A stretch of DNA of 64,000 nucleotides from Labilibacter sediminis (lineage in GTDB: Bacteria > Bacteroidota > Bacteroidia > Bacteroidales > Marinilabiliaceae), in contig NZ_VCHY01000018.1 of assembly GCF_005877885.1 (NCBI RefSeq), forward strand, positions 62,001 to 126,000. Direction: 5' to 3'. Both the position numbers and the translations under genes were made by a program. A model generated the notes under the pieces. That model made no database searches and was not told the DNA's origin. It saw only the letters and a program-made list of their open reading frames with translations. Shown here in pieces: positions 34,422 through 43,995 of the stretch (position 1 is the first letter of the stretch; every line of letters begins with the position of its first letter).

Positions 34422-35348
34422 ATGAATCAATCTACTTCTCATATCTTTCTTGTTCGACCGGCTAACTTTAACTTCAATACTGATACTGCAGAATCCAATG
34501 CCTTTCAGCACAAAGTCAATTTGAGTCCGGAACAAATTAAACAAAAAGTACACGAAGAGTTTGACGGATATGTTTCCAGACTTAAAGAAAATGGTGTAGA
34601 AGTATTAGTCATCGACGATTCCTTAACACCGGTTAAACCTGATGCTATTTTCCCTAACAATTGGGGATCATTTCATGCCGACGGAACAGTAATCTTATAC
34701 CCTATGGCAGCCCCCAACAGAAGAACTGAAAAGCGTGCTGAAGTAATCCAAACAATACAACGCGATTACGAAATAAGAGAACTTATAGACCTCTCGAAAT
34801 ACGAAAATGAAAACCGTTTTTTAGAAGGAACTGGTAGTATTATTTTCGATCATATTCATAAAATTGCCTATGCTTGTCTTTCTCCACGTACCGATAAAGA
34901 TATTTTAATAGAAGTTTGCAATCTTATTGATTACACACCAAAATATTTTACTTCAACCGACAAAAATGGAAAAGAAATATACCACACCAATGTAATGATG
35001 TGTGTGAGCAAAAATTTTTCTGTGATTTGCCTGGAAAGCATTAAAAATGAAAAGGAAAGAAAAATGATAATTGAATCCTTAAACAATACAGGTCATGATA
35101 TTATCGACATCTCTCTCGAACAGGTCAATCATTTTGCAGGAAACATGTTATCAGTAAAAAACAACCAACACAAAGAGTTACTGGTGATGTCACAAAGTGC
35201 ATATGATATTCTCACCGAAACACAGCGCAAGAAACTTCAAAATTACTGCCAGTTGCTTCCTGTACATATTAATACCATAGAAACTATTGGAGGAGGAAGT
35301 GCAAGATGTATGATATCAGAAATCTTCTTAAAAAAGTTCAAACCCTAA
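34422..35348 (+). CDS. ctlX: CtlX-like citrulline/arginine-deiminase-superfamily hydrolase
   Basis: A 308-aa cytosolic enzyme of the guanidino-group modifying superfamily. Visible marks are PDAIFPNNW, the substrate-binding ENRFLEGTGS, the catalytic His in YHTNVMMCV and the catalytic Cys near the C terminus in GGSARCMISEIF. CtlX proteins are annotated as citrulline-utilisation hydrolases; arginine deiminase or dimethylarginine hydrolase activity is an alternative. There are no arginine or citrulline pathway genes nearby, so the substrate is uncertain. It is monocistronic by spacing. Confidence 0.82.
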   Translation: MNQSTSHIFLVRPANFNFNTDTAESNAFQHKVNLSPEQIKQKVHEEFDGYVSRLKENGVEVLVIDDSLTPVKPDAIFPNNWGSFHADGTVILYPMAAPNRRTEKRAEVIQTIQRDYEIRELIDLSKYENENRFLEGTGSIIFDHIHKIAYACLSPRTDKDILIEVCNLIDYTPKYFTSTDKNGKEIYHTNVMMCVSKNFSVICLESIKNEKERKMIIESLNNTGHDIIDISLEQVNHFAGNMLSVKNNQHKELLVMSQSAYDILTETQRKKLQNYCQLLPVHINTIETIGGGSARCMISEIFLKKFKP

Positions 35349-35506
35349 CTAATCAATATCTGCCGGTTACACTTATTTTTTTGATTAATCAATTTTAAAC
35401 CATTATTAAGCTACAGGACAAGCTCATTATTTATACCTATTTTTGGGTTAATTGTACGAATAAGACCATTGCTCATTTGTTACAAAAAAACATAGGTTAT
35501 AAATTA

Positions 35507-36199
35507 ATGAAACACCTGATTTACATTTTCTTCATTTCGTTTTTTTTATTTAGCTGTAATAATAAAAAGACGAAGAAAACAGCATTACCTGAACAAGGTG
35601 TTATTTCGTATGCCATAGAATACCCAAATGAAATATCCCAAGCACCTACAGCATCGCTAATGCCCCAAACCATGAAGTTCTCCTTCAAAAAGCAAAAAAT
35701 AGCATATTATTTAAAAGGTAGTTTTAATATTTTCTCTCTTAACTTTATCTCCCATTCGCCCACTGATTCTTGCACTACAATTTTCAGATTTATTGACAGA
35801 AATCTGGAAAGTAGCACTCCTCCTGATAAAAGGATTTTTTTATTTAATACTAAAGAAACTCCCAAAATTATATACCTGAATAATCATACCAAAGTAATCG
35901 CAGGTTTTAACTGCCGTAAAGCATTAGTTACCTTTAAAGAAACTGAACCTTTTTACGTTTACTATACCAACGAAATAAACCTAATCAACCCTAATCGAAA
36001 TTCAATCTTAGGCGATATTAAAGGTGTACTAATGGAGTTTTTTATTGATTTTAACGGAGTTAGATTTCACTTTACAGCGGAAAATTTTGATTCCTCTAAT
36101 CCTCCCCGCTCAGAATTTAAAATACCAAGAAAAACAGAACCCAGTACTCAGGAAGAAATTGAAGCTTTGATTATAACCTTAATCAATAACTTTCAATAA
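35507..36199 (+). CDS. Hypothetical lipoprotein (GLPGLI-like features)
   Basis: A 230-aa protein with a leader and lipobox (FLFSC) just after an N-terminal hydrophobic stretch, so membrane-anchored. The mature part begins VISYAIEYPNE and later has TKVIAGFNCRKALVTF, similar to the pattern in the GLPGLI group of Bacteroidetes secreted proteins (TKxIAGYxCxKA). No enzyme motif. I start at the ATG at 35507 (MKHLIYIFF) instead of 10 codons earlier, because it gives a standard signal peptide. A TATTTTTG box at 35438-35445 could be its -7 element. Confidence 0.68.
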   Translation: MKHLIYIFFISFFLFSCNNKKTKKTALPEQGVISYAIEYPNEISQAPTASLMPQTMKFSFKKQKIAYYLKGSFNIFSLNFISHSPTDSCTTIFRFIDRNLESSTPPDKRIFLFNTKETPKIIYLNNHTKVIAGFNCRKALVTFKETEPFYVYYTNEINLINPNRNSILGDIKGVLMEFFIDFNGVRFHFTAENFDSSNPPRSEFKIPRKTEPSTQEEIEALIITLINNFQ

Positions 36200-36269
36200 T
36201 AATATTATTCGGAATTCGTTTTTACACGAAAAGAATTCGTTTTTTATATAAAAAAGGAAGTGCATTTAT

Positions 36270-36277
36270 TATTTTTG
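36270..36277 (+). promoter_or_regulatory. Possible -7 box for ftsK
   Basis: TATTTTTG matches TAnnTTTG and lies 38 bp upstream of the ftsK start. No good -33 TTTG is found 19-21 bp further upstream, so support is limited. Confidence 0.35.
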
Positions 36278-36314
36278 TCTCCACAACAGAATTGTTGCTA
36301 ACTAAAAAATTCTA

Positions 36315-38762
36315 ATGGCCTCAAAAGCAAAAAAATCAAAAACAAAGAACAAAACAAACCTAATTTCTACCTTTAAAGAAAAGATTTACGATTTTAGAGT
36401 TAGATTTTTCTCCGGACTTTTTCTAATGGTATATGCCATATTTTTATTTGTGGCTTTTCTGTCTTTTATATTTACCGGAGGAGCCGACCATAGCAAATTC
36501 AACATCAATTTTTTCGAATTCATTACCGATTCAGATATCAACGTTGAAAACTGGACAGGAAAAATTGGAGCCTACTTTGCTGATGTTTTTATTAATTCGG
36601 GTATCGGTATTGCGGCCTTTGTTTTGGTTGTTGCCTTTTTTGTGATTGCCTTTCGAATGATAAACGTAAAATTAGCTCCCTTAAAGAAAACCTTAATTCA
36701 TTGCTTTTTTATTGGGGCGTGGTTATCCATTTTAATGGGCTACATTTTTAACTCTTCGGTAAATGACCATTACATGTTACTCGGAGGTGAAATGGGGTAT
36801 TTTATGAGCAAGTGGTTGGTATCGGCTATTGGAAATGTAGGTATCATTTTGTTCTTGTTATTCACTTTGCTGATATACCTAACCTTTTCCTTTGATCAGT
36901 TTATCGATATTCTTAAAAAACCATTTACTACTACAGAAGAAACCCGGGAAGATCAATGGTATGACAATACGCTTGTTCCGGAAGAACAACCTGTTGCTGA
37001 ACCAACAATTGAAGAAACAACTTTTCAGCCAGAACCAGTTCCTGTATCCATAACAACAAAAGAACCTTCTGAAGAATTTGTTGTAGTACAAAAAACAGAA
37101 ACTGCACCTGTTGATTTAATACCGGAAAAATCTGAGATTGAACTTGATATTACGGCAAATGAAGGTACACTAGCTACCGAAGAAGACGAAAACTTCACCA
37201 TTGAAAAAATAGAAGAGGAAGCAACTTTTGAAGTCACTGAAAACCTTCCTCAGGGAGATTATGACCCAACGCTGGATCTTTCTTCATATCAGCTACCGAC
37301 CATTGATCTACTGGAAGATCACCATATGGGTAATGAAACGGTTTCTGATGAAGAACTTAACTCCAATAAAGACAAGATTGTAAATACGCTAATCGATTAT
37401 AAAATTGAGATTAAAAGCATTAAAGCAACAGTAGGACCTACAGTTACACTGTACGAAATTGTGCCTGCTCCCGGTGTGCGTATCTCAAAAATTAAAAACC
37501 TGGAAGATGATATTGCCCTATCGCTGGCAGCCTTAGGTATTCGTATTATTGCGCCTATCCCGGGTAAGGGAACCATTGGTATTGAGGTTCCAAACAGTGA
37601 TCCGGAAGTGGTTTCGATGAAGGCCATCATTGGCGCTAAAAAGTTTCAGACTACCAAATACGAACTGCCTATTGCATTGGGGAAAACCATTTCCAACGAA
37701 ACCTTTGTGATTGATTTAGCCAAAGCACCACACATGCTGGTTGCCGGTGCTACCGGACAAGGTAAATCGGTTGGGTTAAATGCCATTATCACCTCTTTAC
37801 TGTACAAGAAACATCCATCGCAACTTAAGTTTGTTTTGGTTGACCCTAAAAAGGTAGAGCTTAATATTTACAGTAAAATTGAACGTCACTTTTTAGCCAA
37901 GCTACCGGAAGAAGATGATGAAGCTATTATTACAGATGTGCAAAAGGTTGTAACTACCTTAAACTCCTTAACCATTGAGATGGATACAAGGTATGACTTA
38001 TTGAAAAAAGCGCACGCCAGAAATATAAAGGAATACAACCATAAATTTGTAAAACGATCATTAAATCCGGAAAACGGACACCGCTTTTTACCATATATAG
38101 TTGTGGTGATTGATGAATTTGCTGACTTAATTATGACAGCAGGTAAAGAAGTAGAAATGCCAATTGCCCGTATTGCTCAGCTGGCGCGTGCCGTTGGTAT
38201 ACATATGATTGTAGCCACTCAACGCCCGTCAACCAATATTATTACAGGTGTAATTAAAGCCAACTTCCCTACAAGGGTAGCCTTTAAAGTGGCCTCTATG
38301 ATAGACTCCAGAACAATTCTTGACTCTCCGGGAGCAAACCAACTTATTGGTCGTGGTGATATGCTTATATCACAGGGCAGCGACTTGGTGCGTGTACAAT
38401 GTGCCTTTGTTGATACTCCTGAGGTAGAGAAAATAAATGATTTCATTGGCTCTCAAAAAGGATATCCTAGCGCTCTATTATTACCTGAATACGTTGGCGA
38501 ATCATCAAGCAATGAAGCTGGTGAGGTAGATATGAGCAATAAAGATGCTTTCTTTGAAGAGGCAGCAAGGGTTGTTGTTGCCAATCAAAGTGGAAGTACT
38601 TCTTTAATTCAACGTCGCTTCTCCATTGGCTATAACAGAGCTGGTAGAATAATTGATCAGCTGGAAGCTGCAGGAATTGTTGGTCCGTTTGAAGGTAGTA
38701 AAGCCCGCCAGGTTTTGGTTCCTGATGAAATGTCATTAGAACACGTATTAAACGGTCTCTAA
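36315..38762 (+). CDS. ftsK: DNA translocase FtsK/SpoIIIE
   Basis: An 815-aa septal DNA pump that segregates chromosome ends at division. It has four hydrophobic helices in residues ~25-200, an acidic Pro/Glu/Thr-rich linker (~205-330), and the motor: Walker A GATGQGKS (478-485), Walker B VVVIDEFADLIM and IVATQRPS. The C-terminal gamma winged helix (SLIQRRFSIGYNRAGRIIDQLE) reads polar KOPS-like DNA sequences. Its length is near the Bacteroidetes norm (~800 aa). The LolA-like gene follows 83 bp downstream, an arrangement also common in this phylum. Confidence 0.96.
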   Translation: MASKAKKSKTKNKTNLISTFKEKIYDFRVRFFSGLFLMVYAIFLFVAFLSFIFTGGADHSKFNINFFEFITDSDINVENWTGKIGAYFADVFINSGIGIAAFVLVVAFFVIAFRMINVKLAPLKKTLIHCFFIGAWLSILMGYIFNSSVNDHYMLLGGEMGYFMSKWLVSAIGNVGIILFLLFTLLIYLTFSFDQFIDILKKPFTTTEETREDQWYDNTLVPEEQPVAEPTIEETTFQPEPVPVSITTKEPSEEFVVVQKTETAPVDLIPEKSEIELDITANEGTLATEEDENFTIEKIEEEATFEVTENLPQGDYDPTLDLSSYQLPTIDLLEDHHMGNETVSDEELNSNKDKIVNTLIDYKIEIKSIKATVGPTVTLYEIVPAPGVRISKIKNLEDDIALSLAALGIRIIAPIPGKGTIGIEVPNSDPEVVSMKAIIGAKKFQTTKYELPIALGKTISNETFVIDLAKAPHMLVAGATGQGKSVGLNAIITSLLYKKHPSQLKFVLVDPKKVELNIYSKIERHFLAKLPEEDDEAIITDVQKVVTTLNSLTIEMDTRYDLLKKAHARNIKEYNHKFVKRSLNPENGHRFLPYIVVVIDEFADLIMTAGKEVEMPIARIAQLARAVGIHMIVATQRPSTNIITGVIKANFPTRVAFKVASMIDSRTILDSPGANQLIGRGDMLISQGSDLVRVQCAFVDTPEVEKINDFIGSQKGYPSALLLPEYVGESSSNEAGEVDMSNKDAFFEEAARVVVANQSGSTSLIQRRFSIGYNRAGRIIDQLEAAGIVGPFEGSKARQVLVPDEMSLEHVLNGL

Positions 38763-38845
38763 ATTTTGGTATTGTTTTTGAACAATCCACATACGCGCAA
38801 ACAAAACTAATGCGCCAATTTTCTTGAACTTAATAAACGATAAAT

Positions 38846-39484
38846 ATGAAGAAATTACTTTTACTTATAGCATTAGCTCCGGCATTTTTAACTGCCCAAA
38901 ATCCTGAAAAAGCCAAAGAAATTCTTGATCAGGTAACCGAAAAAACAAAAACATACAAAACCATAAAAGCAGACTTTTCATTTAGCATGGAAAATTTGCA
39001 GGAAGATATTAATGAGGTATACGAAGGAACCATATCAATAAAAGGTGATAAGTATAAAGCCAACCTTATGGATGTAGATACCTACTTTGACGGCAAAACA
39101 CAATGGACACATATGATTGATGCCGAAGAAGTAAATGTTGATGAACCTGATCCGGAAGATGAAGAAACATTAAATCCTGCCTCTATTTTTACCATTTATC
39201 AGTCCGGCTTTAAATATGCATACCTTGGCGAAACAGAAGTTAACGGCGTAGTTGTTTACGGTATTGACCTCTATCCTGTTAACCGAGACAAACCTTATTC
39301 AAGAATTAAGCTTGAGATTAGAAAAGACAACTTACAATTACACACCATTAAGCAAATTGGAAAGGATGGTAACAACTATACTATTTTAGTTAAAAAAATG
39401 ACTACTAATGATTCTATGGACGATGGTATGTTTGTATTTAATGAAGCTGCCAATCCTAATGTTGATGTAATTGATATGAGATAA
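38846..39484 (+). CDS. LolA-like outer-membrane lipoprotein carrier
   Basis: A 212-aa periplasmic protein with a signal peptide (MKKLLLLIALAPAFLTAQ). The mature part begins NPEKAKEILDQVTEKTKTYKTIKADFSF, the typical LolA/LolB-fold opening, and repeats beta strands such as YEGTISIKGDKYKANL. Such proteins ferry lipoproteins across the periplasm, fitting the many lipoproteins in this genome. It lies directly after ftsK and is probably co-transcribed; a terminator follows. Confidence 0.85.
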   Translation: MKKLLLLIALAPAFLTAQNPEKAKEILDQVTEKTKTYKTIKADFSFSMENLQEDINEVYEGTISIKGDKYKANLMDVDTYFDGKTQWTHMIDAEEVNVDEPDPEDEETLNPASIFTIYQSGFKYAYLGETEVNGVVVYGIDLYPVNRDKPYSRIKLEIRKDNLQLHTIKQIGKDGNNYTILVKKMTTNDSMDDGMFVFNEAANPNVDVIDMR

Positions 39485-39512
39485 AAAATATACATATCCA
39501 TATTTTTAGATA

Positions 39513-39539
39513 AATCCCCTGTATTGGGGATTTTTTTTT
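39513..39539 (+). terminator. Terminator after the ftsK-lolA pair
   Basis: AATCCCC and GGGGATT form a short stem, followed by a run of nine T. Confidence 0.88.
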
Positions 39540-39598
39540 GCCTCAAAAACTATTTAATTTGCCATTTGTTTTATAATTGATCACCGAAAAAAAAAAAT

Positions 39599-40942
39599 AT
39601 GATTCAGTTTTTTATTCAATTCATATCTGAGCTGTTTTACCTGCTTAACGCCATGTCACCATACCTGCTACTTGGTTTCTTTTTTGCAGGTGTCCTTAAA
39701 GTATGGTTTCCTCAAAAATGGATTGATCGTTATATGGGGAAAAGCAATGTACGTTCTGCTATAAACACTGCGCTTATTGGAATACCACTCCCATTATGCT
39801 CTTGTGGTGTAATTCCGACAGGAATTTCATTTTATAAAAACGGAGCTTCAAAGGGATCCAGTGTTTCTTTTTTGATTTCAACACCTCAAACAGGAGTAGA
39901 TAGCGTATTGGTTACTTACTCATTACTAGGATTACCCTTTGCTTTGATCAGAGTTGTGGTTGCCTTGGTTACAGGTGTTATTGGCGGAGTATTTACAAAT
40001 TTAACAGGTAAAAATGATGAAAATGTAACAACTAAGAATCCTGAGCCTTCATGTTGTTCTTCATCTCCCTCCACTTCATCAAAATCCATCACAAGAGTAC
40101 TAAAATATGGTTTCCACGAATTTTTAATGGATATTGCCAAATGGCTAATCATTGGGATTTTAATAGCTGCAGGTTTGTCTGCCGTTATTCCTGATGATTT
40201 CTTCAGCTTATATCTCGATAACGAATTACTTAGTATGCTTACCATTTTATTGGCCTCAGTTCCCTTATATTTATGTGCTACTGCATCGGTACCTATTGCT
40301 GCGGTTTTAATGATGAAAGGGTTATCTCCCGGCGCAGCTCTGATACTTCTGATGGCCGGACCCGCTACAAATGCAGCTACGATTACTATCATTAAAAAAA
40401 TATTTGGCTCAAAAACATTATTTAGCTACTTAATATCAATTATCGGAGGAGCTATAGTATTTGGACTGGCTATTAACCATTTTTTACCTGCCCAATGGTT
40501 TCAAATGATCGATAGTTCACACCTACATCATCAACATGAGTTGTTACCACAATGGTTTAAGATTTTATCATCTGTTATTTTGGTATCATTAATTATCTAT
40601 GGTTATATCAAAAAACACCTTGACCTAAAGAAAACAAAAAGTCAGCCAACCATAAAAACTGTACTTGCAAATAACACTAACCTACAACAGCCGCTAAGTT
40701 TTTCTGCTACTCAGTTTTCATTTGCAGGCATTCTTAAAACAGAAGCTTTTAAAGTAGAAGGTATGACTTGTAGTCACTGTAAAGCAAGTGTAGAAACTAA
40801 CCTAAAAAAGCTTGACGGAATAAATACTGTAAATGCCAATCCTGCACTCAACAAGGTGGAGGTTTCCGGTTCTGAAATAAATCAAATAAAAATAGAAGAA
40901 GTCATTAACTCATTAGGATACAATTTTAAAGGTAAGCTTTAG
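39599..40942 (+). CDS. SO_0444-type metal permease with C-terminal HMA domain
   Basis: A 447-aa inner-membrane protein. Two permease halves, each with 4-5 helices (about 5-145 and 180-345), contain the signature PLCSCGVIPTG and, in the second half, PLYLCATASVPIAAVLMMKG, as in ArsP/DUF318 efflux permeases. A Cys/Ser-rich loop (PSCCSSSPS) lies between them. The C-terminal heavy-metal-associated domain has GMTCSHC (Cys391, Cys394). The SO_0444 group is annotated as a Cu/Zn efflux family. It is separated from cobT by a terminator, so it is not part of the cobalamin operon. Confidence 0.85.
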   Translation: MIQFFIQFISELFYLLNAMSPYLLLGFFFAGVLKVWFPQKWIDRYMGKSNVRSAINTALIGIPLPLCSCGVIPTGISFYKNGASKGSSVSFLISTPQTGVDSVLVTYSLLGLPFALIRVVVALVTGVIGGVFTNLTGKNDENVTTKNPEPSCCSSSPSTSSKSITRVLKYGFHEFLMDIAKWLIIGILIAAGLSAVIPDDFFSLYLDNELLSMLTILLASVPLYLCATASVPIAAVLMMKGLSPGAALILLMAGPATNAATITIIKKIFGSKTLFSYLISIIGGAIVFGLAINHFLPAQWFQMIDSSHLHHQHELLPQWFKILSSVILVSLIIYGYIKKHLDLKKTKSQPTIKTVLANNTNLQQPLSFSATQFSFAGILKTEAFKVEGMTCSHCKASVETNLKKLDGINTVNANPALNKVEVSGSEINQIKIEEVINSLGYNFKGKL

Positions 40943-41005
40943 GTATAGGAACGAATTTAAATAAAAAGATTTTACTATTCTCAGGAATATAAAAAGTTTA
41001 ATTTT

Positions 41006-41035
41006 ACAGGCGCTTAAGTATTAGGCGCCTGTTTT
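41006..41035 (+). terminator. Terminator between the permease and cobT
   Basis: ACAGGCGC pairs with GCGCCTGT around an 11-nt loop, followed by a T run. Confidence 0.88.
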
Positions 41036-41053
41036 AATTTTTAAACCATAGTA

Positions 41054-42088
41054 ATGAAATTTAATATTGAAGCCGTAAACGGTAACTTAACTGAACAACT
41101 TACACATAAAATCAACACAAAAACAAAACCTCTGGGATCCTTAGGTAAACTTGAGGAAATTGCACTTAAAATAGGACAAATTCAGAACACCCTTAATCCA
41201 GAATTAAGCAATCCGGCCATTGTGGTTTGCGCAGGTGATCACGGGATTACGGAAGAAGGTGTTAGTCCTTTCCCTCAGGAGGTAACGTTTCAAATGGTCA
41301 TGAACTTTTTAGGTGGTGGTGCAGCTATTAATGTTTTTACCAGACAAAATAATATTAAACTTCTGGTTGCCGACGCAGGTGTTAATTTCGATTTTGAGTC
41401 TAACGGAAAGCTTATTGATATAAAAGTGGCCAAGGGTACTAAAAGCTTTGCCAATGGCGCAGCCATGACTATTGATGAATGTAATAAAGCCATGGAGAAT
41501 GGAGCCGGTCTGGTAGAAAACCTGCATAAAGAAGGCTCAAACATTATCGGTTTTGGCGAAATGGGAATCGGCAACACTACATCTGCCTCTGCCCTACTGT
41601 GTGCTTTCACAAAGTGCAGTGCTACTGAAGCAACAGGAGCTGGAACCGGATTAGATGCACAAGGCATAGCCCGGAAAGCCAGCGTAATTGAAAATGCTTT
41701 AAAATTACACAAAGACATTACGGATCCTACTGAAATACTGGCAACTTTTGGAGGTTATGAAATTGCCACTATCACAGGAGCCATGTTAAAAGCCGCTGAA
41801 TTAAAAATGACCATATTGGTAGATGGCTTTATTGTTACATCTGCTTTACTTGCTGCCTACCACATGAACAAAACAGTTCTTGATTATTGTCTTTTCTCTC
41901 ATAAATCTAATGAAAAAGGACACGAAGTAATGCTCAACTATTTAAATGCGAACCCTGTACTGGACATTCAAATGCGACTAGGAGAAGGAACCGGAAGTGC
42001 GGTAGCTTATCCTATTATTAAAAGTGCGGTAGACTTTTTAAATGAGATGAGTTCGTTTGAAGATGCAGGTGTTTCGGATAAGGAATAG
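41054..42088 (+). CDS. cobT: Nicotinate-nucleotide-dimethylbenzimidazole phosphoribosyltransferase
   Basis: A 344-aa enzyme that makes alpha-ribazole phosphate from dimethylbenzimidazole (or another lower-ligand base) and nicotinate mononucleotide in the nucleotide-loop branch of cobalamin synthesis. Family marks: TKPLGSLGKLE near the N terminus, VVCAGDHGI, GFGEMGIGNTT, and the C-terminal RLGEGTGSAVAYP with the catalytic Glu at about 311. First gene of the cobTSCU cluster, starting 19 bp after a terminator. I see no cobalamin riboswitch in front of it. Confidence 0.95.
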   Translation: MKFNIEAVNGNLTEQLTHKINTKTKPLGSLGKLEEIALKIGQIQNTLNPELSNPAIVVCAGDHGITEEGVSPFPQEVTFQMVMNFLGGGAAINVFTRQNNIKLLVADAGVNFDFESNGKLIDIKVAKGTKSFANGAAMTIDECNKAMENGAGLVENLHKEGSNIIGFGEMGIGNTTSASALLCAFTKCSATEATGAGTGLDAQGIARKASVIENALKLHKDITDPTEILATFGGYEIATITGAMLKAAELKMTILVDGFIVTSALLAAYHMNKTVLDYCLFSHKSNEKGHEVMLNYLNANPVLDIQMRLGEGTGSAVAYPIIKSAVDFLNEMSSFEDAGVSDKE

Positions 42089-42099
42089 TCGTTTTTTTT

Positions 42100-42287
42100 T
42101 ACCACTAAGAACACGAAGTACATTCACCAAGGAGCACTAAGAAAACTCTTTGTGTTACTTCGTGATTATACTTTGCGCTACTTTGTGGTTTGTTTTTTAC
42201 CAAGAAGAACACGAAGTACTTTCACTAAGGTGCACTAAGAAAACTTTGAGTTACTTTGTGAATATCCTTTGCGTAACTTTGTGGTTA
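42100..42287. repeat. Two copies of the CACGAAG inverted repeat
   Basis: Copies 1 (42100-42191) and 2 (42197-42287) of a ~90-bp imperfect palindrome. Each starts ACCACTAAGAACACGAAGTA or a variant and ends CTTTGTGGTT. The ends are roughly complementary, so each can form a long stem. They fill the whole cobT-cobS gap. Confidence 0.8.
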
Positions 42288-42320
42288 ATACCATAACAAA
42301 CATACTACTACCATAAGATA

Positions 42321-43094
42321 ATGAATCAGATAAAACTATTTTTTACGGCCCTCATGTTTATAACCCGCATTCCTGTTCCTAAATGGGTGGGATATTCTGA
42401 GGAAAACCTGAATAAATGTAACAGGTATTTTCCTTTAGTGGGAATTATTATTGGATTGTTTGGTGCTTTAGTTTATTGGTGTATGCATTTTATTTTCCCC
42501 AATAACATCTCCGTTCTTTTATCTATGATAGCCACTATTTTGCTTACCGGAGGCTTTCATGAAGATGGTTTTGCCGATGTTTGCGATGGCTTTGGAGGTG
42601 GTTGGACTAAGGAAAAGATTCTGGAGATCATGAAAGATTCAAGAGTTGGAGCGTATGGCATGATCGGAACCATATTGCTTTTACTTTTGAAATTCCTGGC
42701 CATTTGCTCTATTCCGGAATCTTTAATTATACCTGCACTAATAGCCGCACATAGTATAAGCCGTACTTTTGCCGTTTCTACCATGTTTACCTTGCCATAT
42801 GTTAGAGAAGATGAGTTGAGTAAATCAAAACCGGTCACTAAAAACCTGCATAAATCTGATTTTTGGATCGCTACTATCACTGGTATTGCCACCTTGCTTA
42901 TTTTTAATAACTGGAAAATATACTTTACTATTATTCCTCTTATTATTACCAAGGTTTGGCTCGATAAATATTTTAAAAAATGGATTGGTGGTTATGTGGG
43001 TGATTGTTTAGGCACCATTCAGCAGCTTACAGAAGTGGTATTTTATTTAAGCATTATAGCTCTGGCACGCATATTGGAAATGGGGTTGTTTTAA
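42321..43094 (+). CDS. cobS: Adenosylcobinamide-GDP ribazoletransferase
   Basis: A 257-aa integral membrane enzyme with about six helices that joins adenosylcobinamide-GDP and alpha-ribazole (phosphate) in the last steps of cobalamin assembly. The family motif GGFHEDGFADVCDGFGGGW (about 76-94), with metal-binding Asp residues, is complete, as is the later KDSRVGAYG. Length is normal. It is separated from cobT by 230 bp of repeats and from cobC by the GxxExxY gene and more repeats. Confidence 0.95.
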   Translation: MNQIKLFFTALMFITRIPVPKWVGYSEENLNKCNRYFPLVGIIIGLFGALVYWCMHFIFPNNISVLLSMIATILLTGGFHEDGFADVCDGFGGGWTKEKILEIMKDSRVGAYGMIGTILLLLLKFLAICSIPESLIIPALIAAHSISRTFAVSTMFTLPYVREDELSKSKPVTKNLHKSDFWIATITGIATLLIFNNWKIYFTIIPLIITKVWLDKYFKKWIGGYVGDCLGTIQQLTEVVFYLSIIALARILEMGLF

Positions 43095-43132
43095 ACCTTA
43101 ATTTACCACTAAGAAATATTTTAAAGTTTATA

Positions 43133-43403
43133 TTTACCACGAAGAGCACTAAGTACATTCACAAAGGAGCGCTAAGAAAATACTTTGTGTGACTTCGTGA
43201 ATAACCTTTGAGTTACCTTGTGGTTAATCTTTTACCACTAAGAGCACGAAGTACATTCACGAAGACGCACGAAGTAAAACTCTTTGTGTTACTTTGTGGT
43301 TAATTTTTACCGCGAAGAGCACTAAGTACGATCACAAAGGAGCACTAAGAAAATACTTTGTGTGACTTTATGAATATCCTTTGAGTGGCTTTACGGTGAA
43401 TCT
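43133..43403. repeat. Three copies of the CACGAAG inverted repeat
   Basis: Copies 3 (43133-43227), 4 (43230-43303, shortened) and 5 (43306-43403), plus a stub at 43102-43118. All run in the same orientation as copies 1-2 and share the core AAGTACATTCACAAAGG..GC. They fill the gap between cobS and the GxxExxY gene. Confidence 0.8.
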
Positions 43404-43460
43404 TTTTCTACAAAATACTTTACTATATTTAGTACTAATTAAAACCCAACACTAACCATT

Positions 43461-43832
43461 ATGAGTATTGAAAATACATTCAAAACAATTTTAGATTGTG
43501 CCTTTAACATCCATTCTGATTTGGGACCTGGACTACTTGAAAGTGCTTATGAAGAATGCCTATTTTATGAACTTAAACAGGCTGGTTTAAAAGTAGAGAA
43601 ACAAAAAGCACTTCCATTAGTTTACAAAGATGTAATCCTAGATGCAGGATATCGTGTTGACTTGCTTGTTGAAGACAAAATAATCATTGAGTTAAAAGCA
43701 GTTGAGGCTCTTGCTGATATTCATCTGGCACAGATATTAACTTATATGAAGTTAGCAGATTGCCATTTAGGTTTACTTGTCAATTTCAATGTTAAACACT
43801 TAAAACAAGGAATAAAAAGAGTCATACTTTAA
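43461..43832 (+). CDS. GxxExxY protein (PD-(D/E)XK nuclease-like)
   Basis: A 123-aa cytosolic protein with the naming motif GLLESAY (Gly24, Glu27, Tyr30) and a nuclease-like core YRVDLLV-EDKIIIELKA, in which Asp67, Glu77 and Lys79 fit the D-(D/E)xK catalytic pattern of the PDDEXK_3 superfamily. Members often occur in many copies per genome and have no established role. It interrupts the cobalamin cluster between cobS and cobC, and repeat copies 5 and 6 flank it, so it may belong to the repeat element and not to cobalamin metabolism. Confidence 0.85.
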   Translation: MSIENTFKTILDCAFNIHSDLGPGLLESAYEECLFYELKQAGLKVEKQKALPLVYKDVILDAGYRVDLLVEDKIIIELKAVEALADIHLAQILTYMKLADCHLGLLVNFNVKHLKQGIKRVIL

Positions 43833-43986
43833 CCACGTAGAGCACTAAGAAAATACTTTGTGTGACTTCGTGAATAACCTTTGAGTTACTTTGTGGTTAA
43901 TCTTTTACCACTAAGAGCACGAAGTGCGTTCACTAAGGCGCACGAAGAAAAATACTTTGTATTACCTTTGAGGTTTATGCGGTAAA
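43830..43986. repeat. Two copies of the CACGAAG inverted repeat
   Basis: Copies 6 (43830-43900, internal part missing) and 7 (43903-43986) fill the space between the GxxExxY gene and cobC. Copy 6 begins right at the stop codon of the GxxExxY gene, and copy 7 runs to 9 bp before the cobC start. Confidence 0.78.
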
Positions 43987-43995
43987 ATTATAATA

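Noticed and set aside
41036-41053. Cobalamin riboswitch before cobT
   Set aside because: Only 18 bp lie between the terminator and cobT, and the upstream sequence is the permease terminator. No B12-box-like conserved block was seen before any cob gene.
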